NCBI GenBank assembly: GCA_963848355.1
Contig: CAWKDG010000002.1
Coordinates: 310,001 to 374,000, forward strand
DNA length: 64,000 bases
Origin: CAWKDG01 sp963848355
Lineage (GTDB): Bacteria > Actinomycetota > Acidimicrobiia > Acidimicrobiales > UBA8190
Direction: 5' to 3'
A program made the position numbers and the translations under genes. Position 1 is the first letter of the stretch. Each line of letters starts with the position of its first letter. The notes under the pieces were generated by a model. It saw only the letters and a program-made list of their open reading frames with translations. It ran no database searches and was not told the origin of the DNA. Shown in pieces: positions 34,707 through 42,403 of the stretch.

Positions 34707-35416
34707 CATCGGTGGCTCGGTCCGCGGCTAACGGCCGCGGACCGAGGCGCTGGTGGCTGACGGCGGCGGCATTGACGGTCGTCGCCGCTGGCTGCATCGC
34801 CGTGGGACTGTCGGAGCACCGGCACCCGCTGGCCGGTCCGGTGATGGCGCCCCGGACCCTGACCACCGCACCGGTCACCACGGTGACCGTCGTTCCCGTC
34901 GTGGCCCGCTCGACGCCTGTCTCGCTCAGGGTTCCCGCCATCGCCCTGTCGGTGCCCCTCTCCACCCTCGGGCTCAATCCCGACGGGTCGGTGCAGGTGC
35001 CGACCAACGACATCGAGCCGGGCTGGTTCCGGCTGGGGCCGACCCCCGGCCAGATCGGGTCGGCCGTCATCCTCGGGCACGTCGACACCTACCTCGGCCC
35101 CGGCGTCTTCTTCCAGCTGCGCGCTTTGCTCGCCGGCGATCAGGTGCAGGTGAGCCTGGCCGACGGGGTGGTCGCCAACTTCGCCGTCACCGCCGTGATG
35201 CAGTACACGAAGGCGCAGTTCCCGGCCCAGGAGGTCTACCAGTCGCACGGCTCGAGCGAGCTCCAACTCGTCACCTGCGGCGGGGCGTTCGATTCCCAGA
35301 CGGGCCACTACCTGTCCAACATCGTCGTCTACACCTCGTTCGTCTCGGCCACCCAGCCGACGACACCGACTTCCACCACGGCACCGGTGGCGCCCAACGC
35401 CCCCGTCCGGATCTGA
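34703..35416 (+). CDS. Class F/E-like sortase
   Basis: 237 residues: an N-terminal membrane anchor (WWLTAAALTVVAAGCIAVGL), a Thr/Val-rich linker and a sortase catalytic domain. RVPAIALSVPLSTLGLNPDG and GWFRLGPTPGQIGSAVILGH lead to His126 (LGHVDTYLGPGVFF), and Cys192 is in LQLVTCGGAF. In related enzymes an Arg sits a few residues later (often YRDN); here the matching place reads HYLSN (Leu204), so the third catalytic residue may be replaced. The gene overlaps the DUF3494 gene by ATGA. It is expected to cleave FPATG and attach that protein to the wall. Confidence 0.88.
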   Translation: MTSVARSAANGRGPRRWWLTAAALTVVAAGCIAVGLSEHRHPLAGPVMAPRTLTTAPVTTVTVVPVVARSTPVSLRVPAIALSVPLSTLGLNPDGSVQVPTNDIEPGWFRLGPTPGQIGSAVILGHVDTYLGPGVFFQLRALLAGDQVQVSLADGVVANFAVTAVMQYTKAQFPAQEVYQSHGSSELQLVTCGGAFDSQTGHYLSNIVVYTSFVSATQPTTPTSTTAPVAPNAPVRI

Positions 35417-35475
35417 GGCAGTCCGGACCTGACGCCGCGGAGTCCGACGCCGGCGGAGTCTGACGCCGTCCGGGT

Positions 35476-36291
35476 CTACGGGGCCAGGGTGACTCGGGCC
35501 CGCACCGGGAGATGGTCCGAGCCCCGGACGGCGACGACCTCACCGGGACCCATCGTGGTCACCCCGCCGGTGACGAGAATGTGGTCGAGTTGCGCCACCG
35601 GTCGCCATGCCGGCCACGTCGCCCCGCGCACGACACGCGACCAGCCGGGCAGGAGCGCCGACAGGGGCGGACCCCACATGTTCATGTCTCCGACGAGAAC
35701 CCCGGGGCTGTCGGGCACGGCGATGAGTCGACGCAGAGCCCGCAGTTGGATGACCGACCCGTGGCTCAGGTGCGACAGATGCGTTCCGATCACCCGGAGG
35801 AGTCGGCCGTCGACGTCGATCTCGACGACGATGGCCCCGCGCCGGGCCACGTCCCGGCGCAGCTGTCCCAGATCGAGCGTGGCCGTGGACCGCAGGTCCA
35901 GGCGTGACAGCACGGCCATCCCCCACGTCCCGCTCTCGACGGCGTCGGTTCTCGTCGGCCGGGACGACGGGGGGCGACCGGGTCGGCCCTCGCCCACCCG
36001 CAGTCCCCACGGGCCGCGCTGGACGAGGACCGGTCCCCACGACGACGACGGCACCAGGGGACGGGGGGCCGACGACAGCTGGGCCCGGGTCATGGCCAGC
36101 TCCTCGACCCGGTAGCCGAGGGCGTCGCCCACGCGACGGGCCAGGGCCTCACCGGAGTCCGGTGACCACGTCTCCTGGAGGACCAACACGTCGGCGTCGA
36201 GCTCCCGGCAGGCGGCCACCACGTCGAAGGGTCGTCCGAGGCCGTCGACGCCGCCATGGACGTTGAAGCTGGCGACCACGACTCCGGACAT
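35476..36291 (-). CDS. Endonuclease/exonuclease/phosphatase family protein
   Basis: 271 residues with the EEP fold: VVASFNVHGGVDG (Asn), ADVLVLQETWSPDS (metal-binding Glu), VIGTHLSHLSHGSVIQL, VLVGDMNMWGPPLSALLP (Asp and Asn) and VRGSDHLPVRARVTL (catalytic Asp-His). Family members cut phosphodiester or phosphomonoester bonds in DNA, lipids or inositol phosphates, and the substrate cannot be told. ATG 36291 is chosen because upstream codons lack similarity. Convergent with the sortase gene; the 60-bp gap between them holds loose 16-bp repeats containing GGAGTC and GACGCC. Confidence 0.87.
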   Translation of the reverse strand: MSGVVVASFNVHGGVDGLGRPFDVVAACRELDADVLVLQETWSPDSGEALARRVGDALGYRVEELAMTRAQLSSAPRPLVPSSSWGPVLVQRGPWGLRVGEGRPGRPPSSRPTRTDAVESGTWGMAVLSRLDLRSTATLDLGQLRRDVARRGAIVVEIDVDGRLLRVIGTHLSHLSHGSVIQLRALRRLIAVPDSPGVLVGDMNMWGPPLSALLPGWSRVVRGATWPAWRPVAQLDHILVTGGVTTMGPGEVVAVRGSDHLPVRARVTLAP

Positions 36292-36455
36292 TCGGGCCGA
36301 GGCTAATGGCGCCCCGGGGAGGCCCGGCTCAACCGCCGCCGCCATGTGCCGATACCTGAGGCAATGGCACGACCGCCGCTCGCCGAGCTCCGCCGCGTCC
36401 GCACGACGGCGGCACCGGCGCGCTCCGGGGCCGACGGGCCGTAGGACCGGGCACC

Positions 36456-37373
36456 GTGCACGTCCCCGGGATCGAATTCGGAGATCGGCGAACCGGTCCC
36501 GCCCGGGGACTGCGGGGGCTCGCCACCCGCGTGTCGGGTACCCGCGTCCGGCACCGGGCGGGGACGTCGGTCTCCGAGGCGACGGCGTCGGTAGTGGCGG
36601 TGACGGCACCCGGCCGGCCCGCGGTGCGGCCCGAGCCGGTGCTGCGCTGGAAGGATCCGAGCCGTGCACCGGACGGGGACTTCCTCGCCTGCGCCATGCC
36701 CAACGCGCAGCTCAGGGTCCACGGGATCCCCGAGCGCGGCGACAGCTGGGATGCGGTGTCCTCCTTCTCGTTGTCCTATGACGGCTACGCCTACTGGGAC
36801 GACGTCTCCGAACTGGCGACGAGGCGGATCCGGGGTTGGACGCGTCATCACACGCTTCCCACCTCGATCGACGAGGTGCGGGCATGCCTCTTCTACGAAC
36901 AGAGGCGGTGGCACCACTTCGGCGAGGACCCGAACGGTCGGGGGGAACAGTACGTCTGGGCTCTGCTCGACACCCTGCGGAACCTCGTCGCCGCCCGCGG
37001 CACCGCCTTCCCCCCGGCGCCGGGGCCGGAGCCGGTGCCGATGCGCCTCGACCCACCGGCGACAGTGTCAGCACCGGCGCCTCGGGCCATCCGGTCGTTC
37101 CTGGACGACGATCCCGGCTATCTGGCCTGGGTGGCCGAGCACGGTGACGGGTTCGTGGTGAACGCCGATCGGACGCTGTCGCCGAACTCCCTGGTCCTGC
37201 ACCGCGCCGCCTGCCCGTGCATCGGGGGTCCGGCCCGTTCGGGGCGGGCGCGGACGGCCAATTACCGCAAGGTCTGCTCGTCCGATCTCGAGGTTCTCGT
37301 GGACTGGTGCCGACACGACATCGGGAACGACCCCGGGTGCTGTCACCGGTGCCGGCCCTTGTCGACGACCTGA
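36456..37373 (+). CDS. Conserved hypothetical protein with a Cys-rich C-terminal domain
   Basis: 305 residues from GTG 36456. I do not recognise the N-terminal half; it has an aromatic-rich segment (FSLSYDGYAYWDDVSELATR, FYEQRRWHHFGEDPNGRGEQ). The C-terminal part DGFVVNADRTLSPNSLVLHR, AACPCIGG, NYRKVCSSDLEVLVDW and DPGCCHRCRP contains Cys pairs that could bind zinc, and resembles a small domain often found at the end of actinobacterial nuclease-like or restriction-associated proteins. No catalytic motif is clear. Not in an obvious operon. Confidence 0.65.
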   Translation: MHVPGIEFGDRRTGPARGLRGLATRVSGTRVRHRAGTSVSEATASVVAVTAPGRPAVRPEPVLRWKDPSRAPDGDFLACAMPNAQLRVHGIPERGDSWDAVSSFSLSYDGYAYWDDVSELATRRIRGWTRHHTLPTSIDEVRACLFYEQRRWHHFGEDPNGRGEQYVWALLDTLRNLVAARGTAFPPAPGPEPVPMRLDPPATVSAPAPRAIRSFLDDDPGYLAWVAEHGDGFVVNADRTLSPNSLVLHRAACPCIGGPARSGRARTANYRKVCSSDLEVLVDWCRHDIGNDPGCCHRCRPLSTT

Positions 37374-37407
37374 CGCCACCTGAGAGGAGGGTGATACAAC
37401 TCCTCTC

Positions 37408-38355
37408 ATGACGAGCGCCCACCACGACGATCACGACGGGCTCCCGCTGCCCCCGCCGCATACCGACGAGGTGGCCGACGGCGTCTACGCCTACGTCCAG
37501 CCCGACGGCAGCTGGTGGATCAACAACACCGGTTTCGTGGTCGGGGCGTCCGGGGTCCTGTGCATCGACACGTGTGCCACCGAGGTCCGTACCCGGGCGT
37601 TCCTCGACGCCGTCGACACGGTGGCCGGTCCCGGACGACGCACCCTCGTGAACACCCATCACCACGGGGACCACACCAACGGCAACTGCCTCCTCCCCTT
37701 TGCGGCGATCATCGGCCACGAGCGTTGCCGCCAGAGCATTCTCGACACCGGGATCATGCGCCCCGACGGGGTGTTCGACCCCGTCGATTGGGGGAGCCTC
37801 GAGGTGGCCGCCCCCTTCGTGACCTTCGAACATCGACTGAACGTCTACGTCGACGATCTCCTGGTGGAGTTGCACCACTTCGGGACAGCCGCCCACACCA
37901 CCAACGACATCGTGGCCTGGATCCCCGAACGCCGGGTCCTGTTCACCGGTGACCTCGTCTTCAACGGGGGCACGCCGTTCGTCCTCATGGGGTCGGTGGC
38001 CGGCGCCATGATGGTCCTCGACCGGCTCATGGAGTACGACGCCGAGGTCCTCGTCCCCGGTCACGGCCCACCGTGCCGCCCCGACCTGATCGACACGGTC
38101 GGCGAGTACCTCCGCTTCGTCCAGGAGACGGCGGCGGCGGCGGCGCCCGCCGGGATCACCCCCCTCGATGCGGCGCGGCAGCTCGACCTCGGGCCCTACG
38201 GGTCCCTGACCGATCCTGAGCGGATCGTCGGCAACCTGCACCGCGCCTACGCCGAATGCGCCGGTGCCCGCCCCGGCGATCCGATCGACGTGGCCGCCGC
38301 CTTCGTCGACATGATCGCCTACAACGGCGGCCGGCCGTTGCGCTGCTTGGCCTGA
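37408..38355 (+). CDS. MBL-fold metallo-hydrolase
   Basis: 315 residues of the metallo-beta-lactamase fold. NTHHHGDHTNGNCLL is the HxHxDH metal motif, LHHFGTAAHTTNDIVAWIPE supplies the next His, VLFTGDLVFNGGTPF the bridging Asp and VLVPGHGPPC the last His. The pattern resembles the alkyl-sulfatase/quinohaemoprotein-type (BcsA-like) group more than beta-lactamases. ATG 37408 lies near a GAGAGGAGG site. Its last 37 bp overlap the opposite-strand LLM gene. Confidence 0.9.
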   Translation: MTSAHHDDHDGLPLPPPHTDEVADGVYAYVQPDGSWWINNTGFVVGASGVLCIDTCATEVRTRAFLDAVDTVAGPGRRTLVNTHHHGDHTNGNCLLPFAAIIGHERCRQSILDTGIMRPDGVFDPVDWGSLEVAAPFVTFEHRLNVYVDDLLVELHHFGTAAHTTNDIVAWIPERRVLFTGDLVFNGGTPFVLMGSVAGAMMVLDRLMEYDAEVLVPGHGPPCRPDLIDTVGEYLRFVQETAAAAAPAGITPLDAARQLDLGPYGSLTDPERIVGNLHRAYAECAGARPGDPIDVAAAFVDMIAYNGGRPLRCLA

Positions 38356-39305
38356 CCCTCGTCGAGGAGGGAGCGCAGGCGCGCCACCACCTCGGCCAGC
38401 GCCGCGACCTGACGCCGGACCTGGCCGGGAGAGATCCCCGGGGCATGGACCCGCAGGTTGCAGGCGTCCGCCCCGGCCCGGGTCATGACGTCGAACAGGG
38501 TGTCGGCCACGGCCGCGGCGTCTTCCCCCACCACGAGCTCGTCGCCCGTCCAGTGGGCCTGGGCGCCGCCGGCGGCGTAGCCGCGGTAGACGTCCACCTG
38601 TCGTTGCATCTCTTGCGTCGGCGGCGTCCCCGTCCAGACCCGGCGGATGAGGACGCACGCCCCGTGCCCGCCGGCGGCACGGTAGGCGTCGACCAACCGA
38701 CGGATGCGTTCGGGCGCCGACAACGAGTCGAAGACGATCCCCATCTGGTGACGGGCCGCCCGCCGGACGGCCGCCGTGCTCATCGCCGCGCTGGCCATCG
38801 GCACCGGATGGGTTGCGCAACGCGCCACCGCCGGATCAGCGGCCAACCGGCCCGGCCGGCTCCCGCCGAGGGCACCGGCCAGCACGGCCAGCGCGTCGGC
38901 GAACCGCTCGGTCAGGTTCTGTTTCGTGAGCCCCATGATCTCGAAGTCGTCGACGAGGGACCCGGCCGCCACCCCCACACCGACGCGCCCGGGATGGCGC
39001 GCCGCCAGCCATGCCACCTCCTCGGCCACCAGTGCCGGCGGTCGCAGGGGGAGCAGTAACGGGCACGCCGCCGCCCACCCGGCGGGCATGGCCTCGAGGA
39101 GCCACCCCGCCGCCTGGAGGGGGTTCGGCATGTAGCCGGCGAAACCGCCGTGGTGTTCACTCGTCATCACGCCGTCGAAGCCGGCGTCGGCCGCCATCCT
39201 CGCCTGGGCGCACATCTCGTCCACGATGGCGACGGCGTCGAGTCCGTCGTGCGGGTAGATCCGCAAGGAGATCGATCGGGCCGACAACGGCGGTCGCACG
39301 TCCAC
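38319..39305 (-). CDS. LLM-class flavin-dependent oxidoreductase
   Basis: About 328 residues of the luciferase-like fold: RIYPHDGLDAVAIVDEMCAQ, GFDGVMTSEHHGGFAGYMPN, HPGRVGVGVAAGSLVDDFEI, HQMGIVFDSLSAPERIRRLV. GTG 39305 (MDVRPPLSARSISLRIYP) is preferred, because the longer frame to 39353 only reads through the 16-bp tandem repeats in front of the gene. The C-terminus overlaps the MBL gene tail to tail. It differs from the two LLM genes at 20.7 and 23.6 kb. Confidence 0.85.
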   Translation of the reverse strand: MDVRPPLSARSISLRIYPHDGLDAVAIVDEMCAQARMAADAGFDGVMTSEHHGGFAGYMPNPLQAAGWLLEAMPAGWAAACPLLLPLRPPALVAEEVAWLAARHPGRVGVGVAAGSLVDDFEIMGLTKQNLTERFADALAVLAGALGGSRPGRLAADPAVARCATHPVPMASAAMSTAAVRRAARHQMGIVFDSLSAPERIRRLVDAYRAAGGHGACVLIRRVWTGTPPTQEMQRQVDVYRGYAAGGAQAHWTGDELVVGEDAAAVADTLFDVMTRAGADACNLRVHAPGISPGQVRRQVAALAEVVARLRSLLDEGQAKQRNGRPPL

Positions 39306-39317
39306 GACCCCACTGTG

Positions 39318-39427
39318 ACACGGGGCATCACGAACACGGGGCATCACGAACACGGGGCATCACGAACCCGGGCCATCACGAACACGGGCCATCAGGACCA
39401 CGGGCCATCACGAACACGGGCCATCAG
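39318..39427. repeat. Seven-copy 16-bp tandem repeat reaching into an SDR stop codon
   Basis: Unit ACACGGGGCATCACGA (later copies ACACGGGCCATCACGA). Copies run 39318-39333, 39334-39349, 39350-39365, 39366-39381, 39382-39397, 39398-39413 and 39414-39427. On the minus strand each begins TGATGGCCCGTG, and the last copy contains the actual TGA of the SDR gene (39424-39426). Confidence 0.95.
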
Positions 39428-40188
39428 AGTCCGGTGAAGCGTCCCCCGTCCACCACGATCGTCTGACCCGAGACGTAGCGCGCACCGTCGCCGAGGAGGA
39501 AGACGACGACGGGCGCGATGTCCGATTCGGGATCGCCGATACGGCCGGCGGGGACGCCCTGGCGGAGCCGCGCTTCGAGGGTGGGGTTCTCGACATACGC
39601 CCTGTCGAGGGCCGGGGTGCGAGCCAGGGGGGAGACGGCGACGACGTTGACACCGAGCGGACCCCATTCGACGGCGAGGCTCTTCACCAGTCCCCGCAGC
39701 GCTCCTTTGACCGCCGCGTAGGCGGGAAGGGCGACGCTCCCCTCGATGCCGGCGGGCGAGGTCATCACGATGAAGCGGCCCCGTCGCGCCCGAAGGTACG
39801 GGAGTCCCGACCGCGCGCAGTGGAACGCGCCCCGCAGGGAGACGGCGACGTGATCGGACCAGGCGGCATCGTCGAGCTCGTCGATGGTGCCGACCGCGCT
39901 GGAGAGGCGGCTGGTGGCGTTGTGGACCACGGCGTCGAGCCCACCGAAGCGCTCGGCCGCCGTCGCCGCCGCCGCTTCGACGTCCCCGGCCACGGTGACG
40001 TCGGTCCGGACGAACACCGACCTCCCGCCGCGACCGGCGACCAGGGCGGTCGTCTCGATGGCGTTGTCCCCGGGTCCGGCCACCACCACGTCGGCGCCGG
40101 CGTCGGCACAGGCCAGACACAGGGCCCGCCCGATCCCCGCCCCTCCCCCGGTGACGAGGACCACCCGCCCGTCGAGACTGCCGGTCAC
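39424..40188 (-). CDS. Short-chain dehydrogenase/reductase (third gene of SDR operon)
   Basis: 254 residues with a full classical SDR set: VVLVTGGGAGIGRALCLACA, VVHNATSRLSS, IVMTSPAGIEGS (Ser), LPAYAAVKGALRGLVKSLAV (Tyr and Lys), VNVVAVSPLARTPALDR and TIVVDGGRFTGL at the end. GTG 40188 overlaps the previous gene stop as GTGA. It is the only one of the three SDRs in this operon with an unaltered active site. Substrate unknown. Confidence 0.9.
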   Translation of the reverse strand: MTGSLDGRVVLVTGGGAGIGRALCLACADAGADVVVAGPGDNAIETTALVAGRGGRSVFVRTDVTVAGDVEAAAATAAERFGGLDAVVHNATSRLSSAVGTIDELDDAAWSDHVAVSLRGAFHCARSGLPYLRARRGRFIVMTSPAGIEGSVALPAYAAVKGALRGLVKSLAVEWGPLGVNVVAVSPLARTPALDRAYVENPTLEARLRQGVPAGRIGDPESDIAPVVVFLLGDGARYVSGQTIVVDGGRFTGL

Positions 40189-40904
40189 GGTGTCATCCAG
40201 ACACCGCCGTCGACGGCGACGGTGACCCCCGTCACGCCCGTCCATCCGGCGGAGAGGAGCGACATGACCACGGGCGCCACCGTGGCGCGCAGATCGGGCG
40301 GCGGCGTCAGCGCCGGTGCCGGCTGTCCGGGGCGATCGGGTCCGGCGTCGCCGCCCCCCGGCGCCCCGAGAAGAACGGCGGGGACGGCCACGCACCCGAC
40401 CGTGATGCCCTCGCACCCCCAGGCGCGCGCCGCCGCCTTGGCCAGCGCCCGCTGACCCTCGGCCACCGTGGCCCAGGGGGCGAAGCCCGACGAGCCGACC
40501 AGGGACAGGGTGGGGACGAGCACGACGAGACATCCGCCACGGGTACGCAACCGGCGGTGGGCGCCCTGGAAGCACGCCAACGTGCGTTCCAGCGGGAGTT
40601 CCACGTGCCGGTGCCACTGCGCCGGTGCGAGCCCGGCGAAATCCCCCGCCGCCACCGCCGCGCCGGCCGAGACGAGGACGACGGCGTGGAGCGGACCGAG
40701 GGCGTCCTCGGCCCGGGCGAGGACGGCGGCGACATCGTCGCCCGACGAGGCGGTGCAGGGGAAGGTCGTCAGTCCATCGCCGGTATCCACGGCACGGGGA
40801 TCGAGGGCGCCGAGAGCCACCGATGCTCCGAGGTCGCGGAGTCCCAGGCCGAGCAGACGCGCGGCGTCGTGCTCCCCTTGTCCGTCGCCCAGGACGAAGA
40901 TCAC
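40185..40904 (-). CDS. Degenerate SDR-family protein (second gene of SDR operon)
   Basis: 239 residues with overall SDR layout but altered key sites. The dinucleotide motif reads VLGDGQGEHDAARLL instead of TGxxxGIG, and the YxxxK segment reads FAPWATVAEGQRALAKAAAR, lacking the catalytic Tyr and Lys, although LVGSSGFAPW keeps a Ser region and VTVAVDGGVWMTP ends as usual. It is therefore probably non-catalytic, perhaps a structural partner of the neighbouring SDRs, as in heteromeric FabG-type enzymes. GTG 40904 starts 16 bp after the first SDR stop. Confidence 0.78.
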   Translation of the reverse strand: MIFVLGDGQGEHDAARLLGLGLRDLGASVALGALDPRAVDTGDGLTTFPCTASSGDDVAAVLARAEDALGPLHAVVLVSAGAAVAAGDFAGLAPAQWHRHVELPLERTLACFQGAHRRLRTRGGCLVVLVPTLSLVGSSGFAPWATVAEGQRALAKAAARAWGCEGITVGCVAVPAVLLGAPGGGDAGPDRPGQPAPALTPPPDLRATVAPVVMSLLSAGWTGVTGVTVAVDGGVWMTP

Positions 40905-40920
40905 GTCGGCGTCGTCCGCA

Positions 40921-41763
40921 TCAGGGTGCGTCGGGCAGGTTCGTCCAGCCGCGACCGTCGCGGCGCCCGTACCAGCCACTGGCGGCCAGGGTCCCGCCGT
41001 CCACGGGGATGACGTGCCCGGTGACGAAGCGCGCCATGGGGCTGGCCAGGAACACGACCACGTCGCCGTAGTCCTCCGGTTGCCCGAAGCGCCCCAGGGG
41101 GACCCAGTGGCGGACCATGGCGGGATCCCGGCCCCGCAACATCGACGCCGCCGGCGTCTGCAAGGTGTCGGCCAGATCGGGGGCGATGGCGTTGACACGG
41201 ACGCCGTCGCGCCCGAGCTCGACAGCCAGGCTGCGGGTGAAGGCGTTGACGGCGGCATTGAGAGCCGAGTAGACGGCGTTGGCCGGGATCCCCCGGAAGG
41301 CTTCGACGGTGGACACGTTGACGATGCTTCCCGATCTCCGCTCGACCATCGTCGGCGCCACGGCGCGCGTGCACCGCAGGACGTGCTCGAAGTTCACGGC
41401 GTAGAGCGCCGCCCAATCGTCGGGCCCCGTCTTCAGGAACCGTCCGTTCGGACGGTAGTCCCCGACGTTGTTGACGAGAACGTCGATCCGTCCGTCGGCC
41501 ACGCGCCACGCGGCGGCCACGAGATCTGTCACCGTGTCGTCGTGGCGGATGTCGCCCGGCACGGCCACGGCCGACCCTCCCGCCGCCTCGATCTCGGCCA
41601 CCGCCGTCGCCAGCAGGACCGGGTCGATGTCGTTGATCACGACCGTGGCCCCGGCGGCCGCCAACCGGCGGCTGGCGCCCCCACCGATGCCCGCCGCGCC
41701 GCCGGTCACCACGGCGACCTGGCCTTGGAGGAGCCCCGCCCGTGCTTGTTCGTCTGCGGTCAT
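40921..41763 (-). CDS. Short-chain dehydrogenase/reductase with Lys-to-Asn active site (first gene of SDR operon)
   Basis: 280 residues: VAVVTGGAAGIGGGASRRLA, DVLVNNVGDYRPNG, SIVNVSTVEAFRGI (Ser), VYSALNAAVNAFTRSLAVEL, VRVNAIAPDLADT, HVIPVDGGTLAASGWYG. The catalytic YxxxK is YSALN, so the Lys that lowers the Tyr pKa is an Asn, while all other motifs are kept. Start ATG 41763 (MTADEQ), with an alternative at 41772. First gene of an operon of three SDRs, preceded by 24-bp tandem repeats. Confidence 0.88.
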   Translation of the reverse strand: MTADEQARAGLLQGQVAVVTGGAAGIGGGASRRLAAAGATVVINDIDPVLLATAVAEIEAAGGSAVAVPGDIRHDDTVTDLVAAAWRVADGRIDVLVNNVGDYRPNGRFLKTGPDDWAALYAVNFEHVLRCTRAVAPTMVERRSGSIVNVSTVEAFRGIPANAVYSALNAAVNAFTRSLAVELGRDGVRVNAIAPDLADTLQTPAASMLRGRDPAMVRHWVPLGRFGQPEDYGDVVVFLASPMARFVTGHVIPVDGGTLAASGWYGRRDGRGWTNLPDAP

Positions 41764-41776
41764 GCCGGCCATTGTC

Positions 41777-41889
41777 GTCGGCCGACCGCCCTCGGTGCCC
41801 GTCGACGGTGCCCGCCTGTCGCTCGACCGCCCTCGGTGCCCGTCGGCCGACCGCCCTCGGTGCCCGTCGGCCGACCCGGCCCGGTGCCC
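41777..41889. repeat. Four-copy 24-bp tandem repeat upstream of the SDR operon
   Basis: GTCGGCCGACCGCCCTCGGT plus GCCC at 41777-41800, then 17 bp of broken repeat, then copies at 41818-41841, 41842-41865 and 41866-41889 (last one diverged). It occupies most of the 306-bp divergent gap; the rest (41890-42078) is the cold-shock promoter and leader. Confidence 0.93.
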
Positions 41890-41981
41890 GGCGGACAGGC
41901 ATTTCCAGGCTCATCGTGCCCGGAGATGCAGAAAGCGAGCACGTGGGAACGGCCGGCGATAGGCTGCAGGTGGAGCGCAGT

Positions 41982-42078
41982 TATAAATTCACGCTGGCTG
42001 CGCGTCTTTGATGGGTGCCTTTTTGGTCTCCCGCAAGACAATGGAAGCGTGGAGAACAGAACAGAAAGGCAACACCAA
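41982..42078 (+). promoter_or_regulatory. Candidate promoter and leader of the cold-shock gene
   Basis: TATAAAT at 41982-41988 is a strong -10-like element in GC-rich DNA; no clear -35 is seen. Transcription from there gives a leader of about 85 nt, less GC-rich than its surroundings, with an A-rich stretch before the ATG. Cold-shock mRNAs often carry such regulatory leaders. Confidence 0.4.
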
Positions 42079-42282
42079 ATGCCTGAAGGCACCGTGAAGT
42101 GGTTCAACGCCACCAAGGGCTTCGGATTCATCACCCCTGACGACGGCTCGCCCGACGTCTTCGCCCACTTCTCCTCGATCGAGGGAAGTGGATACCGCGA
42201 ACTGATTGAAGGACAGCGGGTCTCGTTCGAGGCCGAGCAGGGACAGAAGGGCATGCAGACCAAGCAGGTCCGCCCCATCTGA
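42079..42282 (+). CDS. cspA: Cold-shock protein (CspA family)
   Basis: 67 residues, the normal length. MPEGTVKWFNATKGFGFITP contains RNP1 (KGFGFI) and DVFAHFSSIEGSGY contains RNP2 (VFAHF). It is a single cold-shock domain that binds single-stranded RNA and melts structure. It stands alone with its own promoter and a strong hairpin directly after the stop, so it is monocistronic. The gene is noticeably less GC-biased than its neighbours, as usual for highly expressed csp genes. Confidence 0.97.
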   Translation: MPEGTVKWFNATKGFGFITPDDGSPDVFAHFSSIEGSGYRELIEGQRVSFEAEQGQKGMQTKQVRPI

Positions 42283-42292
42283 TTGTCGGGCC

Positions 42293-42327
42293 GGCGGGTG
42301 GTGGTGACATCGTCACCACCACCCGCC
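42293..42327 (+). terminator. Strong hairpin terminator after the cold-shock gene
   Basis: A perfect 16-bp stem: 42293-42308 pairs with 42312-42327 (GGCGGGTGGTGGTGAC against its complement) with an ATC loop, 10 nt after the stop. There is no U tract, as is common in high-GC bacteria. Confidence 0.75.
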
Positions 42328-42373
42328 GACACCGAGAGGGTCGAGTCGGCACGTTCCCGTCGATTCCCCTCAC

Positions 42374-42401
42374 CGTAGGGAAGGAAGCCATTTCCCCTAC
42401 G
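42374..42401 (+). promoter_or_regulatory. Hairpin that may hide the ribosome site of the phospholipase gene
   Basis: CGTAGGGAA (42374-42382) pairs with TTCCCCTACG (42392-42401, one bulge), and the loop carries GGAAG. The stem ends 2 nt before GTG 42404, so it could control translation. Confidence 0.3.
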
Positions 42402-42403
42402 CT

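Noticed and set aside
36712..38820. 702-residue minus-strand open frame
   Set aside because: Antisense to the hypothetical and MBL genes and in a different frame from the real LLM gene; low-complexity composition.
39318..39427. CRISPR array
   Set aside because: Copies are directly adjacent with no spacers and are only 16 bp; no cas genes are present.
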